Positions 1 through 14,300 of a stretch of DNA of 64,000 nt are shown in pieces. The stretch's first letter is position 1; each line of letters begins with the position of its first letter. A model generated the notes under the pieces. That model was not told the origin of the DNA. It did not search any database and saw only the letters and a program-made list of their open reading frames with translations. The DNA comes from Bugula neritina (Eukaryota; Bryozoa; Gymnolaemata; Cheilostomatida; Bugulidae): NCBI GenBank assembly GCA_964035545.1, contig OZ037766.1:30303274-30367273 (forward strand), in the 5' to 3' direction. Both the position numbers and the translations under genes were made by a program.

Positions 1-1590
1 TGACAAGTTTATAGGTAAGCTGGATTTTCTAGATACTGCTTTCTGATAAATGTTTTTTTTTAAACAGGAAAAGATCTTATATTTATGACATTGCTTATAA
101 ACATTGCCAACTTCTGGCCTTTAATGTCTATAATTGCTTAATGCATTACATATACTAGTAAAATATGTAAGGGTCAAATAAATTATTTCAAACACAAAAT
201 TTAATTTTCCAAAGAATACCTAGCATTATCAAAATGCAAATACAGAAAATGTATCCAAACTATATGCCTTTATTGTACCTACAGATTTTATGCATGAGAA
301 AAGTTACACAGCCTCTTATTTTAACTATACTGAAACATTTTTGAAATTAGAAAAAATGTTATTTAGTAATATGAAAGACATCTTTCCTAAAAGTGCTAAA
401 GCTGCAATGATTGTAACTTGATAATTTTCATTGATATTTTAGCAGTTGACTTTTAAAAATATTATATTTATTTTTTTTAGTCAATTGTTAATTTAGTTAA
501 ATTTTTTTAGAAATTCGTTTAATAAACAATATAAGTAAAAAAGTTCAAAGGTTAAACTGGGGCTACAATTTTTTTTTATATTTAGTGAGATGATCAAAGG
601 TCTAAATCGAAAATTTCAAAAAACTTTATTAAATCTAAGTTGCAGCATTAAGCAAACTATATACTATAAATTTGTTGCATTTCATTTAGGTGGTTTGCTT
701 TATTATATTTCTTGCTTGTTACATAATATGAAGAACAATTCTTTGTTTGTGAAAAATAGGAATCACACTTACTGTATGTATAATCAATCTTGCAAATATA
801 AATTATATTGTATAAATAAAAGGAGAAAAAGTACAGAAGTGCAAAGACCAATACAATTATTGCAATAGGAAATTCTGATTGAATTACATTAAAGGATATC
901 AAAATGTACATAGCTAGTCGCAATATCAGGCATCTACTTTCAGATCAATTGATTTCGCAACAGAATGTTATTTTCTCAGAACCGTCATCTTAAAGTTTTA
1001 TTGTGCTGTTTGTTGGCCTTCAGTCAAAAAACTAAATTATGTTTCAAAAACACAGTATATTTAATAGCATTCCGAGTCGGGTCACTAACTAAGGCACATA
1101 GGTGCCAAAAATATATATTATATCAAAGCAAACCAAATATGCTAACTTGGTGTTTAGTGTCATTTTGAGATCATCATTCATTTTTGCTTGCCAAGAATTA
1201 TTTTCAGTTACTTCTAGCAAACAGTTCTGAACACAATTGCCTGTAATTATGTGGAGTATATCATATATATGTTATGAGAATGTAATTATATTGGTGGCTA
1301 AAATGATTAAATCTACAGAGCCATAAATCTTCAGCTGTAGTGAGCCACTTCTTTGCGTTGACATGCTTATAGAGAGTATTTCCTAGTGGATAGTTGCGTT
1401 GAAGTATCTTCCCAGTAATTGTGCCACACTTAATGGAACTTTTAATATGTAGCAACTACTTGTATAACATTATAAGTATTTTCATATTTCCAAGCTATAA
1501 CTTAAATTCTTGAAGATAAAATATTTTAATGTTAGTTTAGTACTGTTAAAATCACTATTTAATTCTTTAGTGAATCAAGTTCTTTTCTAT
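1..1590. other. intergenic, no gene seen
   Basis: AT-rich sequence with many stops in all frames. The few short open stretches have AT-rich, low-complexity translations without recognisable motifs. No splice-linked coding exons, RNA gene or mobile element could be supported. Confidence 0.6.
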
Positions 1591-1817
1591 AAAAAAAAAA
1601 CTCACACAAGTCTATAGTTGCTATATATATCCTTGTGAGAAACACCTGATAGAATGGGTTTTGTTAGAACAAGCTAAGGACTTGTTCTGATGATGCACAG
1701 GAGTAATCAAGACTGGATGCTCTTCCTAACATCACCAATGGCCTTTGTCAAGGTTCGAACCCATGACTTCATGTTCACAACGCAAACGCTTTAACCCCTA
1801 AACCACGGCTGCTCCAT
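1591..1817 (-). mobile_element. complete tRNA-derived SINE with 17-bp target duplication
   Basis: Read on the minus strand, the element starts near 1815 with a tRNA-like head: GGAGCAGCCGTGGTTTAGG, then GGTTA (A box region) and GGGTTCGAACC (B box, around 1753-1763). A family-specific body follows (GTTAGGAAGAGCATCCAG) and it ends in an oligo(T) run (ten A on the plus strand, 1591-1600). It is flanked by perfect 17-bp direct repeats at 574-590 and 818-834, the signature of target-primed reverse transcription. Related copies lie at 12354-12503, 25459-25682 and 34645-34855, all in the same orientation. The tail is oligo(T), not poly(A). The head and TSD are read directly; mobilisation by a LINE is inferred. 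Confidence 0.85.
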
Positions 1818-4344
1818 ATCAAGTTCTTTTCTATATAAACTTAATAAAATATTATAAAATGCAAAGATATATTAATTTTCAACTGAGGATGTAAATTACT
1901 ATTTATTATACAGCTGCTAATTAAATCTCAAGAAACTTTTTTCTGAATTTCTATAATCCAACTTTTTTAAAGCAGATTCTATTTAAGCTTTATTATCTTG
2001 CACCATACTAATGTTATTTTAAAAAGAGTGCTGACCCAGTGGTCTGAGTCTAAGCACCAGCTGTGACGTTCAATAAGTGCATTCGATAGTAACTCTTCCG
2101 CCAAATCAGAAAAAAGCCTTTGCAACAGGGTTAATCTCCCAGGGCCTGTGATTATATAAACTCATCTGTATGTGTTTTCTTTGGGCTTTAGTTCAACTTG
2201 AATTGCTTTCAAAGTAACAAATCAGCTGTTACATTTATTAATTTTGTTCTGAGTATGTACGTTTTGACTAGTCAAATTGCATTTTAGTAAACTATTACTT
2301 CTTCTCAAAATGAAATATTAAAAAATCGAGCTCTTAATATACTACCTACTGTAAAACTAACTGCAATGCTTAGTGCTTGCAATAAGTTATGGTATTAAAA
2401 AGAGTTTATCAATAAAAACTGAATTAGATCACAAGGCTTGCCTTTTGTGATGTATAACTTTTCAAAAAAGCTGCATAATAAAGTATGTCAAGTCAGTTAT
2501 ATCTTCAAAGCTTTTGCTTATTTAAAATCAGTTTCAAATCAGCATAATTTACAGTTTATTTCTATCTATTTATAGCACTAACAACACTTCTGGTAAGAGA
2601 CTATAAGAGCATAGAAGTTGTAAGAAGTACTTGTATCTTTTTATCTTGGCATCATAAATTAAGAACCTTATTTTTGGTTAATATTTGTATGAAAATGCTA
2701 TATTTAACCTGTGTCACAATTTTAGTAGCAACAAAGCATTTTATCTTAGAAACTCCGTTGCTTAGCAACAGGCAAACAACTAAGCTAGTATCTAGGCTAC
2801 ATTCTTAAAGATGATAAGATATTATTTATTAGTATTTGACAGATGGGTTGGCACTGGGTTTGGGCAATATTTTTATATTTTACTTTTGAGTGAAAACCTC
2901 AAATTAATTTGTGTGACTCAATCTAATCACTGAAGTCATTTTAAGGAAGTCTTAAATTACCTTAGACAGGCGAGTTATTTATCATGAGTTCCACTTATCA
3001 AATCTGTGGACGTTGTGTCTGGGGATATGTATACAGTGTAGGCTATTCTCGTGAAAAACAAATTTTTCAATACACTCATTTGGGACTTCACTTCTGGTGC
3101 AATTGCAAATAGCTCTAGAGTGATTGAAAATGCTATGTTAATATTTTGTATTTTTATCAAATAATAAGTGCTTGCATGTACAGGTAATATAATGCTTTGT
3201 TTGATAGTCTAATAAAAATAATTAGGCCCTCATCTGGAATCTATTTAAACAAAACTATATGAGCTATATATAAATACATCTGACTAATAATTGATTAAGT
3301 CTGGCCATGCAGTTTCCAATTTATGGAGGCATTATTGCTATCTTTTGATGCCATTTCAGGCAGCTTTTGCTAGTCTGCATGGATGTCCTAAAACAAGAAA
3401 TCAATGCTCATCTCAATGTTTATAGACAGAGTAGTTTTTAAAAAATGAACCGTTCAAAACATTTGCTTTCACCAAAATGAAGACCGCTGGTTTGCAAGCT
3501 AGATTTCCATAACCATTGCACTATACGGGGTTACTGGGTAAGCTAAAAGCTACCATACTGTTTATTTTGGTAGATGTTTCACCATTATTAGAATTCATGC
3601 TAAATTACCAGCTCACAAAATTTTGGTTTGTAAAAACCATCATTAACTGGTAGAAGATTATAGAAATGATATGTAGATCAGTCCTGCTGTGTTTTAATGC
3701 CCAGATTATACTTGGTCTATTATATGAATATCAGCAATTATTACAACACATACATTAGAGTTATAAGCCTAATATTATTAACAGAATATAATTGCATATA
3801 CATTGCTATATAGTTAACTTTTACATTTCTGTTGACTACTAAAATGTTGTTACAAATACAACCAACACAACGGTAAATAAATAAGAAGGTATTTTTATCT
3901 TACAATTTAAATGACATGCAATGTCTTTATTCGAAAGTGCTTGCAATGGAAATTTTGCTAAATATAGCTTTTGGGGAGAAAGTTTTGAAGTTTTAGCCAT
4001 AGTTCCATTTTAAAGCGAAGAATGCCAGCTAGCCTTAATATAATCTATAGTGTTAAAGTTTGCTGTAGTTGGCAATCTTATATTTACTCATTTAATTCTT
4101 AATTGGCATTTTGTCAATTTTATTTTAATTGATCCCTAAGCAGTGGCACGCGTCTGAAGAAAGAATCTAATCACTCAAAAATTTCAGAAGCGGACGTGGC
4201 TGTCACATTAATCATAAAGTTTTCAAATTAATTTTCTTTTTGCATCAAGATTTTAATAACTTAAAGAAATTGATTTGGCAATCTTCACTGAAGTTGCTTC
4301 TAGTTAAAATTCCTTTAGGTAAAGACATATATCTTGGGTTTGCA
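1818..4344. other. intergenic, no gene seen
   Basis: AT-rich, no supportable coding exon. A 13-bp inverted repeat GTTGCTTAGCAAC at 2757-2769 resembles an RFX X-box but has no gene beside it. The stretch at 2030-2160 has a weak tRNA-like A box (CCAGTGGTCTGAG) and may be an old SINE, but no convincing B box was seen. From about 4030 onward the sequence is homologous to 22620 onward (tandem block duplication). Confidence 0.5.
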
Positions 4345-4352
4345 TATAAAAG
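4345..4352 (+). promoter_or_regulatory. TATA box of secreted peptide gene 1
   Basis: TATAAAAG in the context CATATAAAAG. The same box with similar flanks occurs 292 bp before the start codon of the second copy (22927-22934), so it is conserved between paralogs. A short 5' untranslated exon follows, with a candidate donor GTGAGT near 4410, then an intron whose acceptor (TTTTTACAG) is at about 4590, 14 bp before the ATG. Confidence 0.7.
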
Positions 4353-4603
4353 GAATCTAGCAAACTGAAGACGCTGTTCAATTTGTATCAGCTGACTCGT
4401 ACGTATCTTGTGAGTATACATGCAGATTCACCTAAACAAAAGCCGTTTTTAGCAAGCCAATTGTTTTGTACAACTTATGTTTAATTTTTTCCAAAACATA
4501 ATCATCCTTTATGAAGTTTAATAGCATTTTAACTTGTTACTGTTTTTATGTTGAACACTTTTAATTTATTCTTTAATGTTATTTTTACAGATTTTTATAC
4601 AAA

Positions 4604-5514
4604 ATGAAAGTCAGCGTTTTGGCAGCAGTACTGTTAGTGAGCCTGGTCGTAGTGCTCACTTCCGCTCAACAGCTTGTCCACCCATCTGAAGATGGTAAGT
4701 AAATACGTTAAAATATAATAATTCTTTGTTATAATAATAAGTTATCAGTGTTGTGAATTAAATTAGGATTATGAAAAACATTGAGTAAGAAATTAGATTA
4801 TTTAACTTTCCACAAAATAACAATTGATTGCTAATTATTTGTTTAATACAATGTTATTGAGCTTTACAATAAACACAAGATCAGAGTTATGAGTATGCCT
4901 ATGCATGTATATAATATACACCAACATATAGAATAAGTGCTAAAACGGGAGTAAAAAGAAATTGAATTACCACATTGCTTATCGTAAATATAGTTACCAA
5001 AGCAAATAATTTCAATTACCTGTTTATTAATTGATAACATTTGAAAGTTATTAAAAGAAAAAACACATGATGGTACGGTATTGTGTTGTGCAAAATATTC
5101 ACATTGTCAGTGCATACAAATAATGTATTATTTCTTATTGCATAATATGTAATTTGTATTTCAATTTAGCATTGTTTTGTAAACATTTTGCTCTTTACTT
5201 ATTTATCAGGTCGAACGTGTCAGCAATGTCGTAGAATTGTGATAAACCGATGTCTGGGTTTTGGAACCCGACTTCGATCTAGATGTCAGGAGAAAGCAGA
5301 TCAACGATGTGCTATAGTTTGCCAAACAACCACGGCTTCACCAACCACAACTCCTATGATGACAACCTCAATGAAACCATTCTGTAAGTTTAGATGCGGA
5401 GGAAAATCTAAATTTGGTCGCAGAGGCGGGCGTAGAAGAGGAAGCTTCAGAAGAGGTCAAGGCAGCTTCAGAAGAGGATTCTCGGGCCGAAGAAATGGCG
5501 GAGCTCAACAATAA
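4604..5514 (+). CDS. small secreted cysteine-rich, Arg/Gly-rich peptide precursor (copy 1, intact)
   Basis: Two coding exons, 4604-4694 and 5210-5514, joined across a phase-1 GT-AG intron, give 131 residues ending in TAA. Residues 1-21 are a clear signal peptide (MKVSVLAAVLLVSLVVVLTSA, cleaved before QQ). A cysteine core follows with spacing C-x2-C-x7-C-x10-C-x7-C-x3-C, then a Thr/Pro/Met-rich linker, a C-x3-C pair, and a strongly basic tail rich in Gly, Arg and Ser with repeats such as GSFRRG and dibasic sites including GRR. It is probably processed in the secretory pathway and exported. I recognise no family: a cationic defence-type peptide, a matrix component or a peptide-hormone precursor are all possible and not distinguishable here. 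The start is chosen by the signal peptide, the upstream acceptor and conservation with the second copy at 23219. Confidence 0.85.
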
Positions 5515-5655
5515 ATATATATTTATAGTTTTTCTTTAGTATTAGCTGGCACTTTTGTTTGTTGTGGAGAATGTTTCAATGTTATTGTTATTGTTTTTTG
5601 CTGTTGCTGTTTTTGTAGCTTTTTAAAGGTGTTTTTAAATAAGCAATGTTTTGGA

Positions 5656-5661
5656 AATAAA
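5656..5661 (+). terminator. polyadenylation signal of peptide gene 1
   Basis: AATAAA 142 bp after the stop codon. The second gene copy has AATAAACTA in the equivalent place (24251). Confidence 0.6.
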
Positions 5662-8600
5662 CTAATGCACTTGAACTTTATTTAAACCACTCATTTTCTT
5701 TTAGTTTCATCAACTTAAAAAAATTGCTCATCTCAAATGCAAAAAATACTAAAATATAGTAATTTACTGATTCATGCATTCTAATATTTGTGCTGCAAGT
5801 GTTAAACAGAAGCATAGATGCTTTAGACAAAAAGTAATTGCAAAAGTAGGTACTGTTGCTTAAAAATCATATACTTGAATAGCTTGAATGTTCTAAGAAG
5901 CATGCAAGCAGCGTGAACATGCTGCCAAATTGTCACAAATATACATCTTAATATAGTTTGATTTGTTCACATACATTTTTTGGTGCAATGGTTAATAGAA
6001 TAATTCATATTTAATTGCATGTGGCAGTTTTTAATTTAAAAACTTAATGCAGTTATTTTGATAATTATTAAGCTGATTTACTATTTTATAGTTTGTGATG
6101 AATCAATTTATTTCTCCTTGGTAATATGAATGGTCGTTGTTTGATTCAAGAACCAGAACAAATAATAAGTTCTCTCTATTTAATGGTGTCTAAACTAATT
6201 TAATAAAACTAACAATATTAAAGTTTCCTGCTTTATAAGAGTATTAAGTTAAACAAAAGCTATTTCTATATTTTTTCAAAGTCTTGGAGTTTTAAATTTT
6301 TGAGGAGCTGATCATATATCTAACAAATCTGACATTTTTACACACAAAAAGAATATATTTAAAATACACGAAACCATAAATTAGCGCTTAATAAAAGTCT
6401 CAATTATATATATATAGGTATTATGTATATACTTAGATAATATTCAAATTAAAACGTTTGGCTGTTTATATGTTAAAGAATTTATCCATTTATTGAAACT
6501 ATTTTATAGAATGTAAATGCTGTGATTGCTATTAAACCTTCTATATAATCATATAGAAATATAAGAATATAATGATATTTCAATTAATTAAATTTTAGAC
6601 TGTGATTACTATAAAAATGCATAAGTTCATAAGTAAAATTATTAGGAGTTTAGTTTATATGTTGGTTTGCCATAGTTATAATATATAGAGAATGGCATTG
6701 GCATGTATCTCAAGCCCATTTCCATGCATGAGCTAAATTTCAAAGCTTTATTAAAATGTTTTTGTTGTTGAATGATATACATTTAAACTTAGCATTATCC
6801 AATTTTTTTATAGTTTTGATTTGTTTGAGGTTGATATATAAAAACTGAATATAGATCGTATTAGAATGTGCCAACAAAATAAGTAAGGCTTATGTTTTTG
6901 GGCAAATGTTATATATTCTATATTATAACTGCTATATTATATAGCTGCGCTGTTAAAAAATATACTAGCAGCTTATTGGACAATATTGCTGCAAGCCTAA
7001 TTTTAATAGACTGCCATTACAGGTGATCTTAAGATCATATAAAATATCTTCGTAAACCATAAATTAAAAGCAGGAAGCTAATGTATATTAAATTATGAGT
7101 AATTTATATTGGATTAAAAAGAAGGAAGCAGTTTTTCAACGTTAGTATTTCAAGTTAAAGCCACGCTGATTCAGCATATTCAGGTTTCAGTAAGACTGTC
7201 CATGTAAATTGATTGATATAGTGAATATTACAGTGGTTATTTTTTTTGGGTATCGACTGTAGGTTAAGTAGATTAGCATGTCTTACTAGATAACTCTTTT
7301 ACAACTAAGGAAGACCACTAATTCCTATTAACCATCATGGAATCAAAATTCAGGAAGCAATGCATTACAAATACCTCAACTGTAAATGGTCGTACTTCAT
7401 AATTCTAATTAAACAAGCTATGGCACGCTTTCTAATACATTAAAGAGGACATGGATGTGGTAAATATATCTATTTATGTTCCGTAATCAATCATTTGGAA
7501 AGGAAACTTGCAACTGTATTACTAGTTTAAGCAATTTTCTGGTTGCATTTTGAGCATATGTGAAAATGTATTGACAGACTATAATTAATCCTAACCCAAC
7601 TTTCAGGTCATATATGTATATGTAGTTTTTGTGTAGACAGTTTATGTTACTCATCTTGTAAAATGTTTTCTAGCATTTTCTGCTGGTATTGCAGCCTCAA
7701 CTGCTGTTAAACTTTAATTATATATTACTTAAATTTTCACAAACCAGGAGAAATCAAATGTTTTGATGTTAAAAAGAGTTGAATGCTATCGGCTAACTTT
7801 ATACATAGATAATAATTTTTGATACATGAAATATAATGTCTTTTTACGGACAAAGCTGTTTCTAAACATGAGATAAACACTACAAGCACTTCGGCCTATC
7901 TTCTTTAAAATACAACTTAACTGGAAAACAGACCGGTTGCACTATATTACATCACCCCTGTGTTGACATATGCATGCATATGTTAATACAGGGGTGATGT
8001 AATAATTATAGTAATTGATATCCTTTGAAAAGACTCCTAAACATAAAACGGGTATATTATCATCACTTATACGCTTTTATCTAACCACAAACAATAAGAA
8101 AACTGGCTCTTCTTTCCGCTGCTAACAAAGTTTTTTTAAAAATGGTTTTGCTTTATTTTCTGTTTGCAGCTTGGTGAGTTAATTTGTCAATTGAGATTAA
8201 CTTATATATAACTCGCAGAATGTCAAAAACTACAGAATTAGAATATTATTAGAGATAAAATAGTTGTGAAATTGAAGGCAGATATAAAGTTATACAGATA
8301 ATTTGGTCTGTATTACATACATTACAGGAACAACCAAAGATAATGTAAAGTGAGTGTATGCATGTTAATGCAGTAGCATATATTTTGCTATCATTTCGCT
8401 ACATTTTGACTTCTTATCTTTTTTTCCCCAGCATTTATTGGGTGATTAATTTTATTGTGATGTAAATATTTTGCTTGTTTGTATACTCGATATTATTTGT
8501 TGGCCATACTTTGCTTATAACATGTATACAGCATATATATTTCCCTGCGCGGTTATAATCTTGTGAGCATTGTAGTTTAGTTGTAGAGCTTTCAATTGAA

Positions 8601-11344
8601 ATTTGAATGACAATATTATATAGTATAATATAACTTTTTATCTTATATTTCTTCTTTTTCTGTAACATAAAACTGCAATCAAAAGCTTTGAAGTTATGGT
8701 TATAGAAGCACTGAATACACTATAATGGCTATATAAAGTATCTCACAAATCTAAAAATTATTTTTTTTATTTTCATGCTTATATGTGTGTTAAATTTACA
8801 AAAAAATACTAAAAAGCAAATTAAAGCTGGATCGTGCAGTGTAATTATTTTCATACAATGTAGACAGTTGAAATTAAAAACTTTCTTGCATGTAAATTGT
8901 CAATTTCAAATGTAATATGTAATCTAATATAGTATGAAATACAACATATATAAGAAGCAATGCTTCAAATTTTATATTTTTGAGAAAATGCAATCACACT
9001 TATAAAGAAAGCACTGAATATATATGAGATTGATAATTTAGCTCTGATGCAGATTGAAGGTCACAAAATTGATTCTTACAAAATGAAAGGTTTTGCACTG
9101 AGTGAAAGAAGGTGAGGAATTTACTCATAAATTACCCTTTTTCTTTTCCTAATTAAAGAATAATAAATTATAAACCACTTCCTAAACTCTAATCACAGTT
9201 TGCTATTAATTATCAACATATCTGAAGCCATATAATCAATCATTTATATAGATATATATAATTATTAGTACAGTAAAAGTTGTAAAATATTACATTCTAT
9301 AGAAAAGTTACTATATAATTTATCTGCAACAGTTTTATATATAGTAGATGAGAATATATACATGTTGTGCTATATTCACTTTAGTAGAGAACATTCAGAT
9401 TTATTGTTTGTAGTTTAAAACTTTATGGAGTATATATTTCACTTTGAAAACAAATCAAACTGAGAAAAATAATGAGAGGTAAATTGATCATGGTATCACG
9501 TAATTGTATATTTGTTGTGTTTTAGTATATAGAAATATTTATTGTTGCAGGCTGAAAGAAAGTAGCAATGTGAAAAGCCTTTACATCATAAGTTATAAGT
9601 GAAGTTGCAAGTGGCAAATGTTATAGAGATAAGTGAAAATGCTGAGTTATTATGCTAGTCAAAAAGCTAGGTTAGCTATTGTGCAGTATTAATAATGAGT
9701 GTGGAAAAAGCATAATAATATAGCTGGTATTATAGCTGTATTGATACATGAAAAGCTATAATGAATTAGGGAAAAGCTTTCCCAGCTTATGCAATGTCCC
9801 AACTGCAGTATTTATTCTGCATTATACATTAAGCCATGATACATGCAGAGCACTTCCTGCAGACGAGCACTTTCTCAGTACAATTTCTTGTACTAGCAGT
9901 ACAAGAACTTTTTTAAAAATAGACAAATAAAAAAGCTCCAGTCAAATTGATAGCTTTTATAGTTTATGTACTTTCATTCAGTAAGGATTTTATTTACAAA
10001 TTAACAAAAATAAATAGCTAGGAGAGGTTTAAAAAGATTGAACTTTTTGTTTTCTTATAGTATAATTAATATCTTTGCATTATCAATAATCAATAGTTGA
10101 AAAACAATATAATCAAAATACATATACTATTATAATAATTGTATAAATTAAAATTTATAATAATACAGTATGCCATGACTATTCACGTAACATTTGTATA
10201 TGCAAGCATGTGTGTGTTCATGCAGTCTGTGTGTTACCTGTGTGATAATATATTTGTTTTTGTGCTGCTTTTAATTTTATACTTCATATATTATGTTGAA
10301 AAGCATCACTATATTCATCAAGGATTTTTAAAAAAAATTGCAAATATGTTTCAATAACATAGACCATCTCACCACATATAACATACATGTTAAACTATAT
10401 ATAATAAGCTCTTTAGTGCTGTTTACTCTTGTTGCATTTATTTCATTACATTATCTGATGCTATAGTAAATTTTTATATTCAGAGCAGACACAAGCACTT
10501 AAAACTTTTAGACATCAGTTTTTGCAACACATTATTAAAGGTCAATATACATATAAAAGGTCAATATACATATGACAAGTTAAAGCAAGTTTTTGTCTGA
10601 AATTAGGATTTACCTACTCTTGCTTTCATTTAGTTATTCTGTTACAATAGTTGAATTGTTACAAATACTCTCATAATTCTATATTGCTGTATAATTGCAT
10701 TTTATTACTGAGCGTTTTAATTATTTCTCGATTGTGTGCTCATATGAAAAGTACTTGAAATGCAAAGTACAGCTAAGATAAGAATTATTCTAAAAATAGA
10801 GTTGTAATAATAAGTGGTGCCAAAAGTTATAAGAAGTTTTATTATTGTTGTGTGACAAGCTTTGTTTGAAATATTGCCATAACTTGCTGTTGGATTGTCA
10901 AAATTACATGTTCACTTGGAGTAGTCTATTTCTTTTAATATATAAACAATATCAAATTCAATTAACAAACAAATGACCGCTTATTGGTCTAATCTTTTTA
11001 TAATAATTTTTAATCAAATATAAAATATGAAGTTTAAAAATCACTATACACCATAAAAAATGAACAGTGAAGGAGCAGTGGCCAGAAAAGCTGTCTAACA
11101 CTACACATTATGTAACTTAGTTAGTTTCAATGACATATCACTTTTACAATTCCACTACAGATTATATAATGAATGTTTTGTATTATATATGTTATGTAAT
11201 CAATTGATTTAGATATGAGTTCAAATTTATCTTAACTAGGTTTAGCTTTACTGACCACAAAAGCTATTAGTATAAAAGTTTCACAAATTTTAAATGAAAA
11301 ATGATTAATATATTATATACTGTGTTGTGATCAGGTATCAAGCT
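5662..11344. other. intergenic, no gene seen; partly duplicated at 25.8-26.4 kb
   Basis: AT-rich DNA without supportable exons. Noncoding segments around 7040-7140, 7350-7390 and 7420-7505 match 25790-25910, 26110-26150 and 26290-26380. Examples are the shared string GGATTAAAAAGAAGGAAGCA and the GCAATGCATTACAAAT block. This shows that the duplication covers intergenic DNA. It also holds the palindrome at 7945-8004. A short tandem duplication (AAAGGTCAATATACATAT, twice) lies at about 10538-10573. Confidence 0.6.
7945..8004. repeat. 60-bp near-perfect palindrome
   Basis: Two 30-nt arms (7945-7974 and 7975-8004) are reverse complements with two mismatches and no spacer. The arms begin TATTACATCACCCCTGT and the centre is ATATGCATGCATAT. 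It could extrude as a cruciform or fold as a hairpin if transcribed. No flanking terminal repeats that would make it an ordinary MITE were found. Confidence 0.85.
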
Positions 11345-14300
11345 TTAGTCTCTTGCTATTAGATCATTATATTTTCTTGAGCAAGATGTTAGTCCATACG
11401 AAATAAGGAAGAGAATAAATTGGGCTATGGTATACACAAAAGCAATACCTAATACAAATACAGCTGCCAGCCCTGGAGTGTTTTCCCAATCGATAACTGG
11501 ATAAACAACTGTTCCAGTAACCCTCCACAAAATAATTGTAAAAAAAGCGTAGGACAAACCAAATATTACTGGCTGGTAAAAGTGGAGAATACGAGTGTTT
11601 ACAGAGCTAATGTATTGCTCAGTGACCATAAGGACAAAATTGACAACGTGTACTGTAATGTTGTTGTAGGTAATATCCTGGTCACTGTAGAACAGACCCC
11701 AGTAGGTAACTGTTACTAAACCAGAACTAGGCAGAGCAATGTTATAAAATAGCCATTGAATCTTCATAAACCAGGGTAAAGGAGTTTCTTCAATTCCATG
11801 AGCAGTCTCAGAATTTCCCTAAAATATTTTTTAAGAAACTGTAACAATGAGCATAAACTTTTAACTTGGAAAATGATCTTTGACTGTGACAATAACAAAG
11901 TATTTTTAATGGGGCAAGATGTTTTTAATGTTTTTCATGAAATAAATTATTGATTTATAATAATTATAAAAAGACAAAACTGTAATTTCTTTAATCTTAT
12001 ATACACTGCTATCATAAGCATGCATTATAGAGTTATTATTATATAGTTAAATTACTACATATTTTTTAAAATTCCTTACTGCAATGATGTTACCGCATGG
12101 TAGATTTGACATTTTGAAAAGTTTAAATTCATTTGTGTAGACGCATGTGTATAATAAACATATATTAAGCTTTAATTTATAATAAATACTTCTTCATACA
12201 CAGAGCAGACCTAAACATTTGAAAACTAATGGCTAGTTTATATACATATATTATAGCATAACAACACAACTTTTCTTTAAAACCAGGAGTTGCATTCCTT
12301 CAGGTCCTGCTATCAATTTTATTAAATACAAAAAACTAATGCAAGTGTATATAGTCATCATCTCTGTGAAAAAACCCACCTCTTCCCAAATGGAAAAAGT
12401 TTATTTTACTCGGCACAGGAGCAAATGTGACTAGATATTCTTCCTAACATGCATCACCAATGACTTTTACTGGGGTTTGCTGTATAACCCGTAGTCCACG
12501 GCTAAAAATTTTGCTGACCACTTTTTTTAAAAATGATATTTATGTTGTCTCAGTTTGTGTCATTGTACATTTGGCAGATTTTTCTACATATAATATATTC
12601 TTTTCTTATAGAATAGAAAAAAATGTTATTACATTCAGATTGCTATAGTGACCTCTCCTAATATATTGAGATTTGATTTTATTCTAAGTTATAATGAATT
12701 TCTAGTTTCTAACGGTTACGGTGAACTTTATTTTAAAAATTATGTTTGAAATTTGTCTTGGTAGATCAAAAATTTATCACAATTATTTGCATCTATATTA
12801 CCACATCTGCACTACTACCATACTTTAAATAGTAGAAAAAACATGTAAAAGCATCTAAAGCATTGTGTTTCAACTTCTATAATAATACAACACTTTGCTA
12901 CGATATATTTTGGTTTTATTTATTTATAGAATTTTGTTGAAGTCTTTAGCCACAATATATTGTGTTGAAATATTGTGGTTTAAATTTTTAATTACAGCAA
13001 TATAGCTTACTGCGTATAATATTTTGGTAAACTGCTCAATCCTAATTAATAGCTTGTTTTACTATACCATTATTTAAATCCAAAACTGACAACAGCTATA
13101 TTATGCAATATACAGCATAAATGTAGTAATATGCTTTTATTTCATAGAAAATGAATAGAAATGTATGAGTCATACCTGAGAGGCAGTTTCTGATGAGTCA
13201 GCAAGTTTTCTTCTTGCAGCACGTTGTGTACACAGATAATACACACTACAACAATGTTTAATACACTGGTGCACTATATATGCACAGATATATCATAAAT
13301 GAAGAAAAAAAGTCTTCTTTTCAAAACCTAATTTCTCACACTAAATCATACCATATTGTAATAAAATATTTTTCATGCAAACATATAAATTTAGCAACAA
13401 ATTTAGCGACAGTTTTTATATGGGCTAAAAGATCAGACGACTCTTAACAATTTTAACAAAAACTCTTATTAGAAGGCTCATCATGAAGCACTTGTAGTGA
13501 TTTTAAATTTAATGAGCAAGCATTGAGTTAATTATATAGATAAAGACACTTTCTTAGCTTTATTAATTTATGCAGTGACTGTACATTCATGTAAAAGTGC
13601 TAACGCATAATATATAAGGACTTTTAAGGCAGATATGAAAATTATAAGCATTCTGTAATTAATAAGAGCTGTATAATTTAATTTGCCTGCGGATTGTATT
13701 GAACAAATATGTCTATACCAGCTAATCTTTTCACTGCATATCTCTTCACAGTTTCACAGTAACAGTAACAGATTGTAATTACATAATAGCTTTACAGGTG
13801 TGAAGCAGTACAATCACAGGTGGTTACTTTAAACACTTGAGCAGTAAATGCTGCTTCAGGCCCTTAGCATTTAAATTAGGTAATTCAAAATTTCAAATTG
13901 CAAAATAAGTTTCAACTCCTTATCACAATGCATTAATACATTTTACCTAGCTGACCTCTACTCCTGAATGCATGTTTGACATCATATAGTACTACACACA
14001 ATGGAAAGCAAATATGTTTGTGTTAATCTGTTAAATACTCCGCAGTCGTAATAATAAAAGAAGAGAATGACTGAGTTTATGTGCCTCACTACTGAATCTA
14101 TGAAATCATGCATTAGCTTTTAATCTTGAAAAACAAGAGAAGCCATTGGCAAGCTTAACAATCATGGTTTTCATGCATTTTAATGGTGAGAAAACCAGGC
14201 TAATTGGGCTGCTTATGGCATATGTTGTACAATAGCAGTATAGGTTAGGTTGAAACTTTCTGCACTTTACAAATATTCATGGCGATCCAGCACTTTTTAT

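Noticed and set aside
2757-2769. RFX X-box-like palindrome
   Set aside because: Isolated match with no promoter or gene nearby; expected by chance at this length in a genome.
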